Positions 11,801-24,544 are shown, counted from the first letter of the stretch. The stretch: DNA of 64,000 nt from Cornus controversa (GCA_026545225.1 CM048853.1:44966755-45030754); one strand, 5' to 3'. The notes: generated from the sequence alone by a model not told the origin. Made by a program: numbers and translations.

Positions 11801-14147
11801 TTGCACACTTTTCACACATTTAAAGTACTTTCCACACATTTAAAGTACTTTTCCAGACATTTAAATTATTTTTCCGCACATCAAAACAAATAATTTTTTA
11901 TGTTTTTTATTTCCAATTTTTTGTGGAACTCTTAGCCATATATTAAAGATGTTTTGTCCAAAAAATTCATAAAAATTTATATTCACATTTTTTAATCTAG
12001 ATTTTTTTCACTTTCCACACTTTTAAAGAACTTTCAAAACACTTAAAATAAATAATTTCTTTTATTTTTTACTTTTCTATTTTTTTAGAAACTCTTAGGC
12101 AAATTTGAAAATTGTATTTGTACAAAAAAATCAGAAAAAGTTATACTAACTTTTTTAGCTCATTTTTTTCTCACTTTCCACACATTCAAAGTACTTTTCC
12201 ACACACCAAAAACAAATATTTTTTCTTTTTTTCTTTCCAATTTTTTGTGGAACTCTTACCCATAAATGAAAGATGTTTTTGCGCAAAAAATTGATAAAAA
12301 TTTATATTCACATTTTTTAATCTAATTTTTTTTTTCACTTTCCAAACTTTAAAGTACTTTCCACACACTTAAAACAAATAATTTTTTTTTATTTTTTTCT
12401 TTCTTATTTTTTTAGGAACTCTTAGTCATATTTGAAGGATGTATTTGCACAAAAAAAATCTTAAAAATTTAAATTCACATTTTTTAGTCAAATTTTTTTC
12501 TCACTTCCAACACATTTAAAGGATTTTTCCACACATCTAAAACAAATACTTTCTTAAGTTTTTTCTTTCCAATTTTTTGTGAAACTATTAGCCATATATT
12601 AAAGATGTTTTGCAGAAAAAATTAATAAAAATATATATTCAAATTTTTTAATCTAATTTTTTTTACTTTCCACACACTTAAAACAAATAATTTTTAAAAA
12701 AATTTTCTTTCCTATTTTTTTTAGGAACTCTTAGGCATATTTGAAAGATGTATTTGCACAAAAAAAATCATAAAAATTTAAATTCACATTTTTTAGTCAA
12801 ATTTTTTTCTCACTTTTCACACATTTAAGATATTTTCCACACATTTAAAGTATTTTTGCACACATCAAAAACAAATACTTTTTAAAGTTTTTTCTTTCCA
12901 ATTTTTTGTGGAACTCTTACCCATATATTAAAGATGTTTTTTCAGAAAGAATTCATAAAAATTTATATTCACATTTTTAATCTAATTTTTTTTCACTTTC
13001 CACACTTTTAAACAACTTTCCACATACTTAAAACAATTTTTTTTTTAATTTTTTTCTTTCCTATTTTTTTTAGGAACTCTTAGGGATATTTAAAGGATGT
13101 ATTTGCACAAAAAAATCATAAAAAATTAAAATCACATTTTTTTGTCACTTTTCACGCATTTAAAGTATTTTTCCACACATTTAAAGTATTTTTACACACA
13201 CCTAAAACAAATGATTTTTTGTGTTTTTTCTTTCCAATTTTTTTAGGAACATTTAGCCATATATGAAAACCGTGTTTGCACAAAAAAATCATAAAATTTT
13301 ATATTCACATTTTTTAATCTCATTATTTTTCACTTTCCACACTTGTAATGTACTTTTCACACACTTAAAACAAATACTTTTTTTGATTTTTTCCTTTCCT
13401 ATTTTTTTAGGACTACTAGGCATATTTGAATAATGTATTTACACAAAAAAAATCATAAAAATTTGTATTCGCATTTTTTAGACTCATTTTTTCTCACTTT
13501 TCCACACATTAAAAATACTTTTCCACACACCTAAAACAAATTGTTTTTTTCTGTTTGTTCTTCCCATTTTTTTAGGAAATCTTAGCAATATATTAAAGAT
13601 GTTTTTGCACAAAATATTCATAAAAATTTATATTCACATTTTTTAATCTAAATTTTTTTCACTTTCTAGAATTTTAAAGTACTTTCCACACACTTAAAAC
13701 AAATAATTTTTTTGATTTTTTTCTTTCCTATTTTTTAATGAACTCTTAGGCAAATTTGAAAATGTATTTGCATAAAAAAAAAATTATATTCACATTTTTA
13801 GGCAATTTTTTTTCTCACTTTCCATACTTTTAAAGTATTTTCCACACAGCTAAAACAAATACCTTTTTCTTTCCAAATTTTTTAGGAACTCTTAGCCACA
13901 TATGAAAATTGTTTTGAACAAAAAATTCAGAAAAAATTATATTAACATTTTTTAATCTCATTTAAATTATTTTTGCACACATTTAAAGTACTTTTTCATA
14001 CACTTAAAACAAATATTTTTTTATGTTTTTCTTTTTCCAATTTTTTTCAGAACTCTTAGCCATATATGAAAGATGTTATTACACAAAAAATTCATAAAAA
14101 ATTATATTCACATTTTATAATCTCAATTTTTTTCACTTTCCACACTT
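8880..14147 (+). repeat. Tandem AT-rich array, left foldback arm (~355-bp dimer)
   Basis: About 15 copies of a unit of about 355 bp, itself two related halves of about 178 bp. One half carries CATATATGAAGGATGTTTTTG, the other CATATTTGAAGGATGTATTTG. Both share CACATTTTTTA, CTTTCCACACTTTTAAAGTA and GGAACTCTTAGGCATA. Markers recur at about 9935, 10287, 10651, 11020, 11731 and 12099. Spacing is irregular and some units are trimmed. All open frames here are low-complexity by-products of the repeat and encode nothing recognisable. Confidence 0.9.
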
Positions 14148-17100
14148 TGAATGTGTGGAAAATGAGAAAAAAAATGAGCCTAAAAAAAGTTCATATAATT
14201 TTTTTGTACAAATACAATCTTCAAATATGCCAAAGAGTTCCTAAAAAAATAGGAAAGAAAAAAATAATAAAAATAATTTGTTTTAAGTGTGTGAAAAGTA
14301 CTTTAAAAGTTAAAAAAAATTAGATTAAAAAACGTGAATATAAATTTTAATAATTTTTTGTGCAAAAACATCTTTCATATATGGCTAAGAGTTCTACAAA
14401 AAATTGGAAAAAAGATAAAAAAGTATTTGTTTTAGATGTGTCTAAAAATACTTTAAATGTGTGAAAAATTACTTTAAATGTGTGAAAAGTGAGAAAAAAA
14501 ATAGCCTAAAAAATGTGAATTTAAATTTTTATGATATTTTTGTACAAATACATTCTTCAAATATGCCTAAGAGTTCTAAAAAAATTGGGAAGAAAAAAAT
14601 AAAAAAAAAGAATCTGTTTTAAGTGTGTGGAAAGTACTTTAAAAGTGTGGAAAGTGAAAAAAAAATGAGATTAAAAAATGTGAATATAAATTTTTATGAA
14701 TTTTTTGTGCAAAAATATCACTCATATATGCCAAAGAGCTCCTAAAAAAATTGGAAAGAAAAAACATAAAAAAGTATTTGTTTTAGGTGTGTGGAAATAC
14801 TTTAAATGTGTGGAAAGTACTTTAAATGTGTGGAAAGTATTTTAAAATTATGGAAAGTGAGAATAAAATTAGCCTAAAAAATGTGAATATAAATTTTTAT
14901 GATTTTTTTGTGCAAATACATCCTTCAAATATGCCTAAGAGTTCTAAACAAATTGGGAAGAAAAAAATAAAAAATAAAAAGAATTTGTTTTAAGTGTGTG
15001 GAAAGTACTTTAAAGTGTGGAAAGTGAAAAAAAAATGAGATTAAAAAATGTGAATATAAAATTTTATGAATTTTTTGTGCAAAAACATCACCTATATTTT
15101 CCAAAGTTCCTAAAAAATTGGAAAGAAAAAACATAAAAAGTATTTGTTTTAGGTGTGTGGAAAAATACTTTAAATGTGAGGAAAAGTTCTTTAAATGTGT
15201 GGAAAAGGAGAAAAAAATGAGCCTAAAAAATGTGAATATAAATTTTTAAGATTGTTTTGTGCAAATTTATCCTTCAATATGCCTAAGAGTTCTTAAAAAA
15301 CTAGTAAAGAAAAAATATCAAAAAAAATATTTGTTTTAAGTATGTGGATGGTACTTTAAAAGTGTGGAAGGTGAAAAAAAATGAGATTAAAAAATGTGAA
15401 TATAAATTTTTATGAATTTTTTGTGCAAAAACATCACTCATATATGCCTAAGAGTTCCTAAAAAAATTGGAAAGAAAAATATAAAAAAATATTTGTTTTA
15501 GGTGTGTGGAAAAGAACTTTAAATTTGTGAAAAATTACTTTAAATGTGTGGAAAGTACTTTAAAATTGTGGATAGTGAGAATAAAATTAGCCTAAAAAAT
15601 ATGAATATAAATATTTATGATTTTCTTTGTGCAAATACATCCTTCAAATATGCCTAAGAATTCTAAAAAAATTGAAAAAAAAAATAAAAAAAGAATTTGT
15701 TTTAAATGTGTAAAAAGTACTTTAAAAGTGTGGAAAGTGAAAAAAAAATGAGATTAAAAAATGTGAATATAAAATTTTTATGATTTTTTTGTGCAAAAAC
15801 ATCACTCATATATGCCTAAGAGTTCCTAAAAAAATTGGAAAGAAAAAACATAAAAAAGTATTTGTTTTAGGTGTGTGAAAAAATACTTTAAATGTGTGAA
15901 AAATACTTTAAATGTGTGGAAAGTGAGAAAAATATGAGCCTAAAAAATGTGAATATAAATTTTTATAATTTTTTTTGTGCAAATACATCATTCAATATGC
16001 CTAAGAGTTCTTAAAAAAATTGTAAAGAAAAAAAATAAAAAAAAATATTTGTTTTAAGTATGTGAATAGTGCTTTAAAAGTGTGGAAAGTGAAAAAAAAA
16101 ATGAGATTAAAAAATGTAAATATAAATTTTTATGAATTTTTTGTGCAAAAACATCACTCATATATGCCTAAGAGTTCCTAATAAAATTGGAAAGAAAAAC
16201 ATAAAAAAATATTTGTTTCAGGTGTGTGGAAAAGTACTTTAAATGTGTGAAAAAGTACTTTAAATGTGTGGAAAGTATTTTAAAATTGTGGAAAGTGAGA
16301 ATAAAATTAGTCTAAAAAATGTGAATATAAATTTTTATGATTCTTTTGTGCAAATACATCATTCAAATATGCCTAAGAGTTCTAAAAAAATTGGGAAGAA
16401 AAAAATAAAATAAAAAGGAATTTGTTTTAAGTGTGTGGAAAGTACTTTAAAAGTGTGGAAAGTGAAAAAAAAATAAGATTAAAAAATGTGAATATAAATT
16501 TTTATGAATTTTTTGTGCAAAAACAATACTCATATATGCCTAAGAGTTCCTAAAAAATTGGAAAGAAAAATCATAAAAAAGTATTTGTTTTAGGTGTGGA
16601 AAAATACTTTAAATGTGTGGAAAATACTTTAAATGTGCGGAAAGTGAGAAAAATATGAGCCTAAAAAATGTGAATATAAATTTTTATAATTTTTTTTGTG
16701 CAAATACATCATTCAATATGCCTAAGAGTTCTTAAAAAAATAGTAAAGAGAAAAAATAAAAAAAATATTTGTTTTAAGTATGTGGATAGTACTTTAAAAG
16801 TGTGGAAAGTGAAAAAAAAAATGAGATTAAAAAATGTGAATATAAATTTTTATGAATTTTTTGTGCAAAAACATCACTCATATATGTCTAAGAGTTCCTA
16901 AAAAAATTGGAAAGAGAAAACATAAAAAAGTATTTATTTTAGGTGTGTGAAAAAGTACTTTAAATGTGTGAAAAAGTACTTTAAATGTGTGAAAAGTACT
17001 TTAAAATTGTGAAAAGTGAGAATAAAATTAGCCTAAAAAATGTGAATATAAATTTTTATGATTTTTTTGTGCAAATACATCCTTCAAATATGCCTAAGAG

Positions 17101-19500
17101 TTCTAAAAAAATTGGGAAGAAAAAAATAAAAAAAAGAATTTGTTTTAAGTGTGTGGAAAGTACTTTAAAAGTGTGGTAAGTGAAAAAAAATAAGATTAAA
17201 AAATGGGAATATAAATTTTTATGAATTTTTTGTGCAAAAACATCACTCATATATGCCTAACAGTTCCTAAAAAAATTGGAAAGAAAAAACATAAAAAAGT
17301 ATTTGTTTTAGGTGTGTGAAAAAATACTTTAAATGTGTGGAAAGTGAGAAAAAAGTGAGCCTAAAAAATGTGAATATAAATTTTTATGATTTTTTTGTGC
17401 AAATACATCCTTCAATATGCCTAAGAGTTTTTAAAAAAATATTAAAGAAAAAAAATAAAAAAAATATTTGTTTTAAGTATGTGGATAGTACTTTAGAAGT
17501 GTGGAAAGTGAAAAAAAAATGAGATTAAAAAATGAGAATACAAATTTTTATGAATTTTTCGTGCAAAAACATCACTCATATATGCCTAAGAGTTCCTAAA
17601 AAAATTGGAAAGAGAACATAAAAAAGTATTTATTTTAGGTGTGTGGAAAAGTAATTTAAATGTGTGAAAAATATTTTAAATGTGTGGAAAGTACTTTAAA
17701 ATTGTGGAAAGTGAGAATAAAATTAGTCTAAAAAATGTGAATATAAATTTTTATGATTTTTTTGTGCAAATACATCTTTCAAATATGCCTAAGAGTTCTA
17801 AAAAAATTGGGAAAAAAAAAGAATTTGTTTTAAGTATGTGGAAAGTACTTTAAAAGTGTGAAAAGTACTTTAAAAGTGTGGAAAGTGAAAAAAAAATGAG
17901 ATTAAAAAATGTGAATATAAATGTTTATAAATTTTTTGTGTAAAAGCATCACTCATATATGCCTAAGAGTTCTTAAAAAAATTGGAAAGAAAAATATTAA
18001 AAAGTTTTTGTTTTAGGTGTGTGAAAATATTTTAAATGTGTGGAAAAGGACTTTAAATGTGTGAAAAGTGAGAAAAAAATGAGCCTAAAAAATGTGAATA
18101 TAAATTTTTATGATTTTTTTGTTCAAATACATCCTTCAATATGTCTAAGAGTTCTTAAAAAAATAGTAAAGAGAAAAAATAAAAAATATATATTTGTTTT
18201 AAGTATGTGGATAGTATTTTAAAAGTGTGAAAGTGAAAAAAAAATGAGATTAAAAAATGTGAATATAAATTGTTATGAATTTTTTGTGCAAAAACATCAC
18301 TCATATATGCCTAAGAGTTCCTAAAAAAATTGGAAAGAACAAACATAAAAAAGTATTTGTTGTAAGTGTGTGGAAAAGTACTTTAAATGTGTGAAAAAGT
18401 ATTTTAAATGTGTGGAAAGTACTTTAATATTGTGGAAAGTGAGAATAAAATTAGCCTAAAAATGTGAATATAAATTTTTATGATTTTTTTGTGCAAATAC
18501 ATCTTTCAAATATGCCTAAGAGTTCTAAAAAAATTGGGAAGAAAAAAATAAAAAAAAAAGAATTTGTTTTAGGCGTGTGAAAAGTACTTTAAAAGTGTGG
18601 AAAGTGAAAAAAAATGAGATTAAAAAATGTGAATATAAATTTTTATGAATTTTTTGTGCAAAAACATCACTCATATATGCCTAAGAGTTCCTAAAAAAAT
18701 TGGAAAGAAAAAACACAAAAAGTATTTGTTTTAGGTGTGTGGAAAAATACTTTAAATGTGTGGAAAAGTAATTTAAATGTGTGGAAGGTGAGAAAAAAAT
18801 GAGCCTAAAAAAAGTGAATATAAATTTTTATGATTTTTTTGTGCAAATACATCCTTCAAATATGCGTAAGGGTCCTAAAAAAATTGAAAAGCAAAAACAT
18901 AAAAAATAATTGTTTTAGGTGTGTGGAAAAGTACTTTAAATGTATGAAAAATATTTTAAAGTGTGGAAAGTGAGAAAAAATGAGCATAAAAAATGTGAAA
19001 ATAAATTTTTATGATTTTTTTGTGCAAAACATCCTTCAAATATGGCTAAAAGATGCTAAAAAAATTGAAAAGAAAAAACATAAAAAATTATTTGTTTTAA
19101 GTATGTGGAAAAGTACTTTAAATGTTTGGAAAGTGAGTAAAAATTAGACTAAAAATGTGAATATAATTTTTTATGATTTATTTGTGCAAAAACATATTTA
19201 AAATTTCTATAAAAGTTCCTAAAAAATTAGGAAAGGAAAACATAAAAAAATATTTGTTTTAAGTGTGTGTAAATATATTTTAAATGTGTATAAAGTGAGA
19301 AAAAATGAGTAAAAAAAATGTGAATATTAATTTTTATGATTTTTTTTGTGCAATAAAATCTTTCAAACATGCTTAAGAGTTCCTATAAAATTAGAAAGAA
19401 AAAAAACATAAACAAATATTTGTATGTATATGTTTTAAGTATGTGAAGAAACATTTTAAATGTCTAAAATAACTTTAAAGTTGTGAAAAATTAATTTATG
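14148..19500 (-). repeat. Tandem array, right foldback arm with ~720-bp higher-order period
   Basis: Reverse complement of the left-arm array. The switch occurs near 14147, where CCACACTTTGAA meets TGTGTGG. From about 14.6 to 18.85 kb the units alternate regularly. A marker TTCAAATATGCCTAAG recurs at about 14922, 15641, 16360, 17081, 17776 and 18503 (steps 719, 719, 721, 695, 727). A second type (TTCAATATGCCTAAG) lies midway between them. So four monomers of about 180 bp form one higher-order unit. The outer part (18.85-19.5 kb) is more diverged. Confidence 0.85.
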
Positions 19501-20269
19501 TGTGTAGACAAGAATTGAAAAAATTATAATTTTTCTGTCTTAAGTTAAAACATATCCTAAGTTATACTAAAATTGAAGCTGTCGAAATATTCTATTGAAC
19601 AAAATTAGTTTCATCAAAAAATATTATTTGTAGCAAAAGTTATGGACTTTTGATTAAAAAGATAAAAAATGAAAAGCTTATTATATATATATTTAATATA
19701 ATATATATGTGGTTGTACCTTGTATATATATATATATACACATACATACAAACTACTGATACTTCAAATATTATATTAGTATAATGTTAAAGTAAGTTAA
19801 CATATAGAAACGGAGCAAACGGAAGAAAAAAGGTTTTTTTTATTCAAATTAGTCTAAAACGGCATCGTTTCCTCTACTGCACAGGTAGCGCATGACCCGT
19901 TACGGTAGAGGATCCTAGTCCACCATTTGCCGATGCCTTGAAATTATTTGTTATATATCATATTAAAAGTTGAGCTGTAAACTACCCACTAAGAGTTTAT
20001 TAGATTAAATTGATTAGTAGTTATTGATATTCTGATGTTGTTGATAAAATAAGATCGATAAGTCAATTTCAATAGATGCTAGCTATAGGAAAAGCAGTAG
20101 CAAGTGTATTGGCACTTGGCAGCAATACGTTTTAATTGCCAACTTGAGCTAATATTAATTGCCACTTACGTAAGACTATATAATTTTACTCTATAATCTA
20201 TAATTTAGTGGTTTAAACACAAACATTTAAGCCATTAATTAGGCATTTTTTTTTAAAAGACAATAACAG

Positions 20270-20612
20270 CAAATTAAGAAAGAGAGATTTTAGAGAGAGA
20301 AGGGGGGGGGGGGGATAGTGAGAGAGTCGAAGTGAAAAAGAGAGGGTTCATGAGAGAGCGATTATTTAGAGAGAGAGAATGAGACAACATGAAGAAAAAG
20401 AGAGATTTTAAAGAGAGAAAAGGCAAGGCGGTATGTACAGAGGAGAGAGAGAAAGAATTTAGAGAGGCGAAGAGAAATAGAGGGATTATGAAAGAGAGCA
20501 CAGAGAGAGAGAGCGGTAATTTAGAGAGAGAAATTTTAGAGAGAGAAAGGATGGGGTGGTACGTATAGAGGAGAGAGAAAGAGAGATAATTTAGAGAGAG
20601 AAAGGGTGAGGC
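20270..20612 (+). repeat. GA-rich low-complexity tract
   Basis: Repeated GAGAGAGA and TTTAGAGAGAGAAA phrases with a G12 run near 20301, in the right flank of the hAT-like element. Long minus-strand frames here are serine/leucine-rich artefacts of (CT)n. Confidence 0.8.
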
Positions 20613-20846
20613 AGTATGAGATTGTATGAAATGAGATGACATTTATACATCTGAATCTTTTATATAATAATGGATGGAACATGGGTTGGATATGGGTACC
20701 CATATTCAACCCACATCTTCGAATTAATGGGTGAATTATTATCCAACCCATTTATGACTCGTATAGAAAAAAAAAGTCATCCAAATTCATTTATTAGTGG
20801 GCGGATCCGGGCTGGTTGGGGGTCAGCACCCATTTTGCCACCCCTA

Positions 20847-21793
20847 ATGATGGTGGAGGTGAGGAATGATGGTGGTTGTGAACTTGGGCAGTTTATAGCC
20901 GAGAGGTTGATGGTTGGGTTGAGATAGCTTGGGTGAGGTGGTGGCTTGGTTTGATTTTAATGGGTCTTCAGTTAGTGTGTGTTGATGATGATGATGGTGA
21001 AGTGTTAAAGGTGATTATGATGGCGTGGTAGCAGCTGGTGCATGCGGCTGTGGGTTTAGTTTGTGAGAGGAAATGGGTGGTTTAGTTTTGGGCCAATGAT
21101 ATGGGTTTGTTGATGGTTTGTGGGCTGTGGTAGTGATGTTGGTTCTATTTGGGCTGCCATAAATGTTTGGGTTCAATCAAGTAATTGAAATTGGGCTTCA
21201 AATTAATTTGGGCTTGCACAATTTAACTGTACCTAATTAAATTATGCTAGTTTAATTTGGGGCTAAATTTAGGCTTTGACTTTTGGGCCGCTACAGACTG
21301 GATCAGATAAACGAAGCAAAGATTTAGGTTGATTTAATTTGGGCTTGGCGAAACAAACTGGGCTATAAATTTAAAATAGGCCCAATACCATTTAAAAGAA
21401 ATGAAATGGTTAGCTTGTGTGGGCTCGACTTAGACATGGTACCAGGCGAAAATTTTGGGCTTTGGATTTTTGGACAGCAATGGATTCACGGACTTCTAGA
21501 TAAAAATTTGAGGCAAGTTGATACTTGCTCTTTTCTCCTATTCACTTATACGTTAATTTACGTATGTTTATATTTGTGTATATGTGTTGAATGTGAATTA
21601 AATTTATATATATATATATATATATTGGTAGATATTATGTGTATTCCGTTAGTTCGAGTTCAGTGGAGCCACCACAATGAGGCGGAGTCCATTTGGGAAC
21701 GGGAGGATGAAATAAAAGCAAAGTATTCAGAGCTTTTTCTCTCAGGTATGAGGTGAATTCTGAGGATAGAATTCCTCTTTTTAGGGGGAAAAA
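20847..21793 (+). mobile_element. Gypsy chromovirus remnant with chromodomain end and PPT
   Basis: Continues the retroelement interrupted at 6560. Most is non-coding and rich in GGGCTTGGG phrases. At about 21630-21756 the frame reads IPLVRVQWSHHNEAESIWER then EDEIKAKYSELF before a stop at 21754-21756. This matches the C-terminal integrase chromodomain of Tekay/Del-type chromoviruses (..VKVQW..EEATWE.EEDM...YP.LF). A purine tract TTAGGGGGAAAAA (21781-21793) then directly abuts TGTAATACCCC, as a polypurine tract abuts a 3' LTR. The rest of gag-pol is missing. Confidence 0.65.
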
Positions 21794-24544
21794 TGTAATA
21801 CCCCAAAATTCTGACGTTATTTATTTTAATTTAAATGCTTTATTTATTTTTATTATTTTATGCGAATTACTTTGTCCTTATACATATTTATTATTTCATG
21901 TGTATTACTTTGTCTTTATACATTTTTATTATTTCATGTGAATTGCTTTGTTGATTGTGTATTGTCTGATTTAAATTTTTTTAATGCTTTAGATTGCTAG
22001 AGTTTTTATTATTTATTTCGGGTTGGACTGGGTCTTTGGATTTTCTTTAATTTTAATGTTGGATTGGGCTAGAATGAAATTGGGTCGAGTTGGGCTAGAA
22101 TGGTTAGGCTAGGGGTATAATTATGTTGATGGGCTAGAGTTTATGCTTATAATATTTCTATTATTTCTTTATTGTTTTTGGAGTTTATTTAGTTTCTAGA
22201 AAAAAATAAATAAATAAAACAAAAGAAAATAAGAAATTAGGATTTCTGCCGTTTGTTTTACGCACACAAATCAAGAGTGTAGACGCAAGAGAGAAGGGAG
22301 AGAAGGAGCAAATCGTAGGAACGAGTTTTGGTCGACAATAAGGCAAGTTCAATTCTTCTCTTCCCCTTTGAATCTGTATACATAGTCTAGGTTTTGAGCT
22401 TATGATTATATCAAAATTTTTTATATGATTTGATGTTATATGTTGTTGTTTCTTGTTGGAGAGATTCATGTAATTTAGTATGTTGGTTGACTATAGGTGT
22501 ATGGATTTATATATGTATAGATATGTGCATATAGATATATAAAGTATGTGTATATTGTATGAAAATCGTACGAGCATGAATCTAGGTGGGAAAAGGGATG
22601 ATATTTTGTAACCCATTTGTGTTGTTATTGCTCAGTAAATGACCCTTGATCTTTAGAAAATCAAATCATTGCGGAATTTGGCTTTAATTTTGAAAATTTT
22701 GCGAAGAACCCTACAACTTGTGAATTGGGGGTTTTCGATTCGGGCCAATTTTGATAGGCCTTTTTGTACCAATGGGTAGAGGGGATCAAGATGAGAAGTT
22801 TGATACAAAAATGGAGCTGAACGAAGGTTAGGAAGTGCCAGAAAAAGGTCGAAAAAGCGGCCAGCGTGCTGCTGTGCATTGTTGCGGTGCGCTGGAGAAG
22901 AAAGGGCAGGCAACGTGACCCCACGCTCACCGTCGGCGCGTGGGAGCGTGTCCGGACGGTGCTCGTAAAAGTGTTTTTGGGCCCCACTCACGGGGGCCCA
23001 CCTCTAAGCCCAGTTTCGGCCCATTCCGAGTTGGTTACTATTTTTTCTATATTTTTGAAATTTTTGCAAAATCTTGAAAATTCAAAAAAAGTCATTTTTT
23101 AAAAATATTTAAATATTTCCAAAAATTTCCAAAATTTTATTTCAACTTCCTAGGGGTTAATTGAACTTGGGTTTTAAATTTCATGTCAAAATTATCTTCC
23201 CTTGTGGTTAAATTGATTTTTAAAGTGTCTCAAAATTAGGTTTTTCACCTTCTTTTTTTTAGAAAATATTTTAAAAATTACAAAAATTCTAAAAAAATTT
23301 AGATAACCTTGTAGGGGTAAAATACACTTGAGTTTTAAATTTCAAGTAGAAATGAGTTTCTTTCGGGGTTTTATCGATTTTAAAAGTATGCCTCAAAACT
23401 ATGTTTTATTTTCTTTTAATAGAAAAATATTTTTTAAAATTTTCAAAATTCTAGCATGATTAAATAGGGTTCTTAGAAGCAGAATAGGCCCAGAAACCTG
23501 GATTAGAGTTAGGTCCCTCGAAGGTTTAGATACATTGGAGGTTTGGTTGGGTGTTTGCTCCTAAAATGGATGATTGTATTATTTTACTCTTTGAGTGTAT
23601 TTTCCTTTGAAATTATAAATGTCCATGATATACTTGGTTTTGATTTATTTGTGAACGGGTTGTCTTAATGTGATGATTGCATATCCGTTAATTTAAATCA
23701 TTTCATTTTGTGCAATTTTAGTCGTGGTGCACTTTATTTTATTTCATGTTATAAGTTGGTTTGGGAGGCATGTAAGGATTGCTGGAGTATGTTAGGACTG
23801 TCAATACCTATTAAGGTATCTAAAGTTAAAGGAGGCATGTAAGGATTGGCATGGACATGTCAGGATTGTCAATACCTATTAAGGTATCTAAGGATAAAAA
23901 TGGTGGCATGTCAGAATTGCTTAAACTTGATATTATACATGCTTATGTTTCTTTTTTTTGAACTTAAAGAATGTGTTCACTTTTGTATGAGAGGGGTTTT
24001 GATAAAACATTTTAACAGATGATATGTATTTTTAAAACATGAATTGGATAAGGGATGACCTGTATGTATTCACCTGTATTTTTCTCTTGTGTCCTTTATA
24101 ATGGGGGTATGTATATTGGTTCTTTGATTGGGATGTAGTATATATGACTTGTTCGTGGGTTTAACCCACTTTGTTGATATTTCAGATCCTAGGCAGGTTC
24201 CACTGCAAGGATAGAGTTTTAGGGTTGGTTGTGGCAAACATCTCCTCTCACTTGTCTCAGGATAGGAACTTATCTTCTTCTTCAAGAATTCAAACTATGA
24301 ACTTTTTGGAGACTTTGGTTGTTGATTTTAATTTAGGGTTACAAACTCCTATTCATTCTAGTTAAGGGGTCATTGGGTTACAGGACTTCTAAATTATATT
24401 ACCAGACACACTTATTTGTTCAGCGGTTATTTTAATTCAGAGGGATTCTCTATTATGTTTTACAATTATTTCATTCTGTATTTTGTACTCTATGCTTGTT
24501 GCTACCAGTTGCATATATCCCTCAGGTTTTGTATATGAGACTGG
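21794..24544 (+). mobile_element. 3' LTR of Gypsy chromovirus (end approximate)
   Basis: Starts TGTAATACCCCAAAATTC right after the polypurine tract. The length of about 2.7 kb fits Tekay/Del LTRs. It contains leader-like sequence at about 22250-22350, a GC-richer stretch at 22860-23020, and a tandem duplication of about 70 bp at 23764-23900 (GGCATGTAAGGATTG .. CCTATTAAGGTATCTAA). The 3' end is not certain because no clean CA terminus is visible before the TRIM. Frames on either strand, for example 22653-22991, show no known domain. Confidence 0.6.

Larger units (their letters stand above)
7652..19921. mobile_element. Giant foldback (MULE-like) element with ~6-kb tandem-repeat arms
   Basis: Left end GGAAGAGGATCCTCTGCCG (7652-7670); the right end reads inward as GGACTAGGATCCTCTACCG (19921-19903). 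A perfect 9-bp direct duplication ACCATTTGC flanks it (7643-7651 and 19922-19930), the target-site length typical of Mutator-like elements. Inverted similarity runs from the tips inward (GGGTA, GGAAACG, TTTTAG, AATATAATATTT blocks) through a shared unique segment (8041-8270 and 19505-19645), then through the whole tandem array to a centre near 14147. Each arm is about 5.8-6.0 kb after removing a solo LTR from the left one. No transposase frame is present. Families made mostly of long, repeat-built inverted arms are known as foldback elements, including MULE-type ones in Arabidopsis. This one is very large. Confidence 0.8.
6561..20846. mobile_element. hAT-like DNA transposon, non-autonomous, hosting a nested foldback element
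   Basis: Both ends carry the inverted repeat TAGGGGTGGCAAA (6561-6573, and its reverse complement at 20834-20846). The element is flanked by a perfect 8-bp direct duplication ATGATGGT (6553-6560 and 20847-20854). An 8-bp duplication is the signature of the hAT superfamily. Subterminal zones (6575-7090 and 20670-20830) are full of GGGTTGAATATGGG-like motifs in both orientations, as in hAT subterminal repeats. No transposase-like reading frame is visible. After removing the nested element and its target copy, about 2.0 kb remains as the original element. Between 7090 and 7642 lie AT-rich sequence and a hairpin; between 19931 and 20670 lie AT-rich sequence and a GA-rich tract. Confidence 0.8.

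Noticed and set aside
8880-19500. Many short ORFs (60-95 aa) rich in Phe, Lys and His
   Set aside because: They repeat with the tandem unit on both strands, are low-complexity, and start and stop at the same repeat positions. They are not genes.
8880-19500. CRISPR-like array or centromeric satellite
   Set aside because: There is no alternation of short identical repeats and unique spacers. A genuine centromere array would not sit as an inverted pair bounded by transposon tips and a 9-bp target duplication.
7652-19921. Palindrome as a pure assembly artefact
   Set aside because: The arms differ throughout in sequence, repeat period and inserts, and the outer flanks carry a coherent target duplication. 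A mis-joined copy would give identical arms.
20274-20642. 122-aa Ser/Leu-rich ORF
   Set aside because: It translates a (GA)n/(CT)n tract.
22653-22991. ORFs of 108-112 aa on the minus strand
   Set aside because: They lie in the GC-richer part of a Gypsy LTR, overlap each other in different frames, and have no family features.
5856-24544. Treating 5856-6560 and 21794-24544 as a matched LTR pair
   Set aside because: They share only the opening TGTAATAC and general layout. Divergence is too high to claim one element, and the 3' end and target duplication are not readable.
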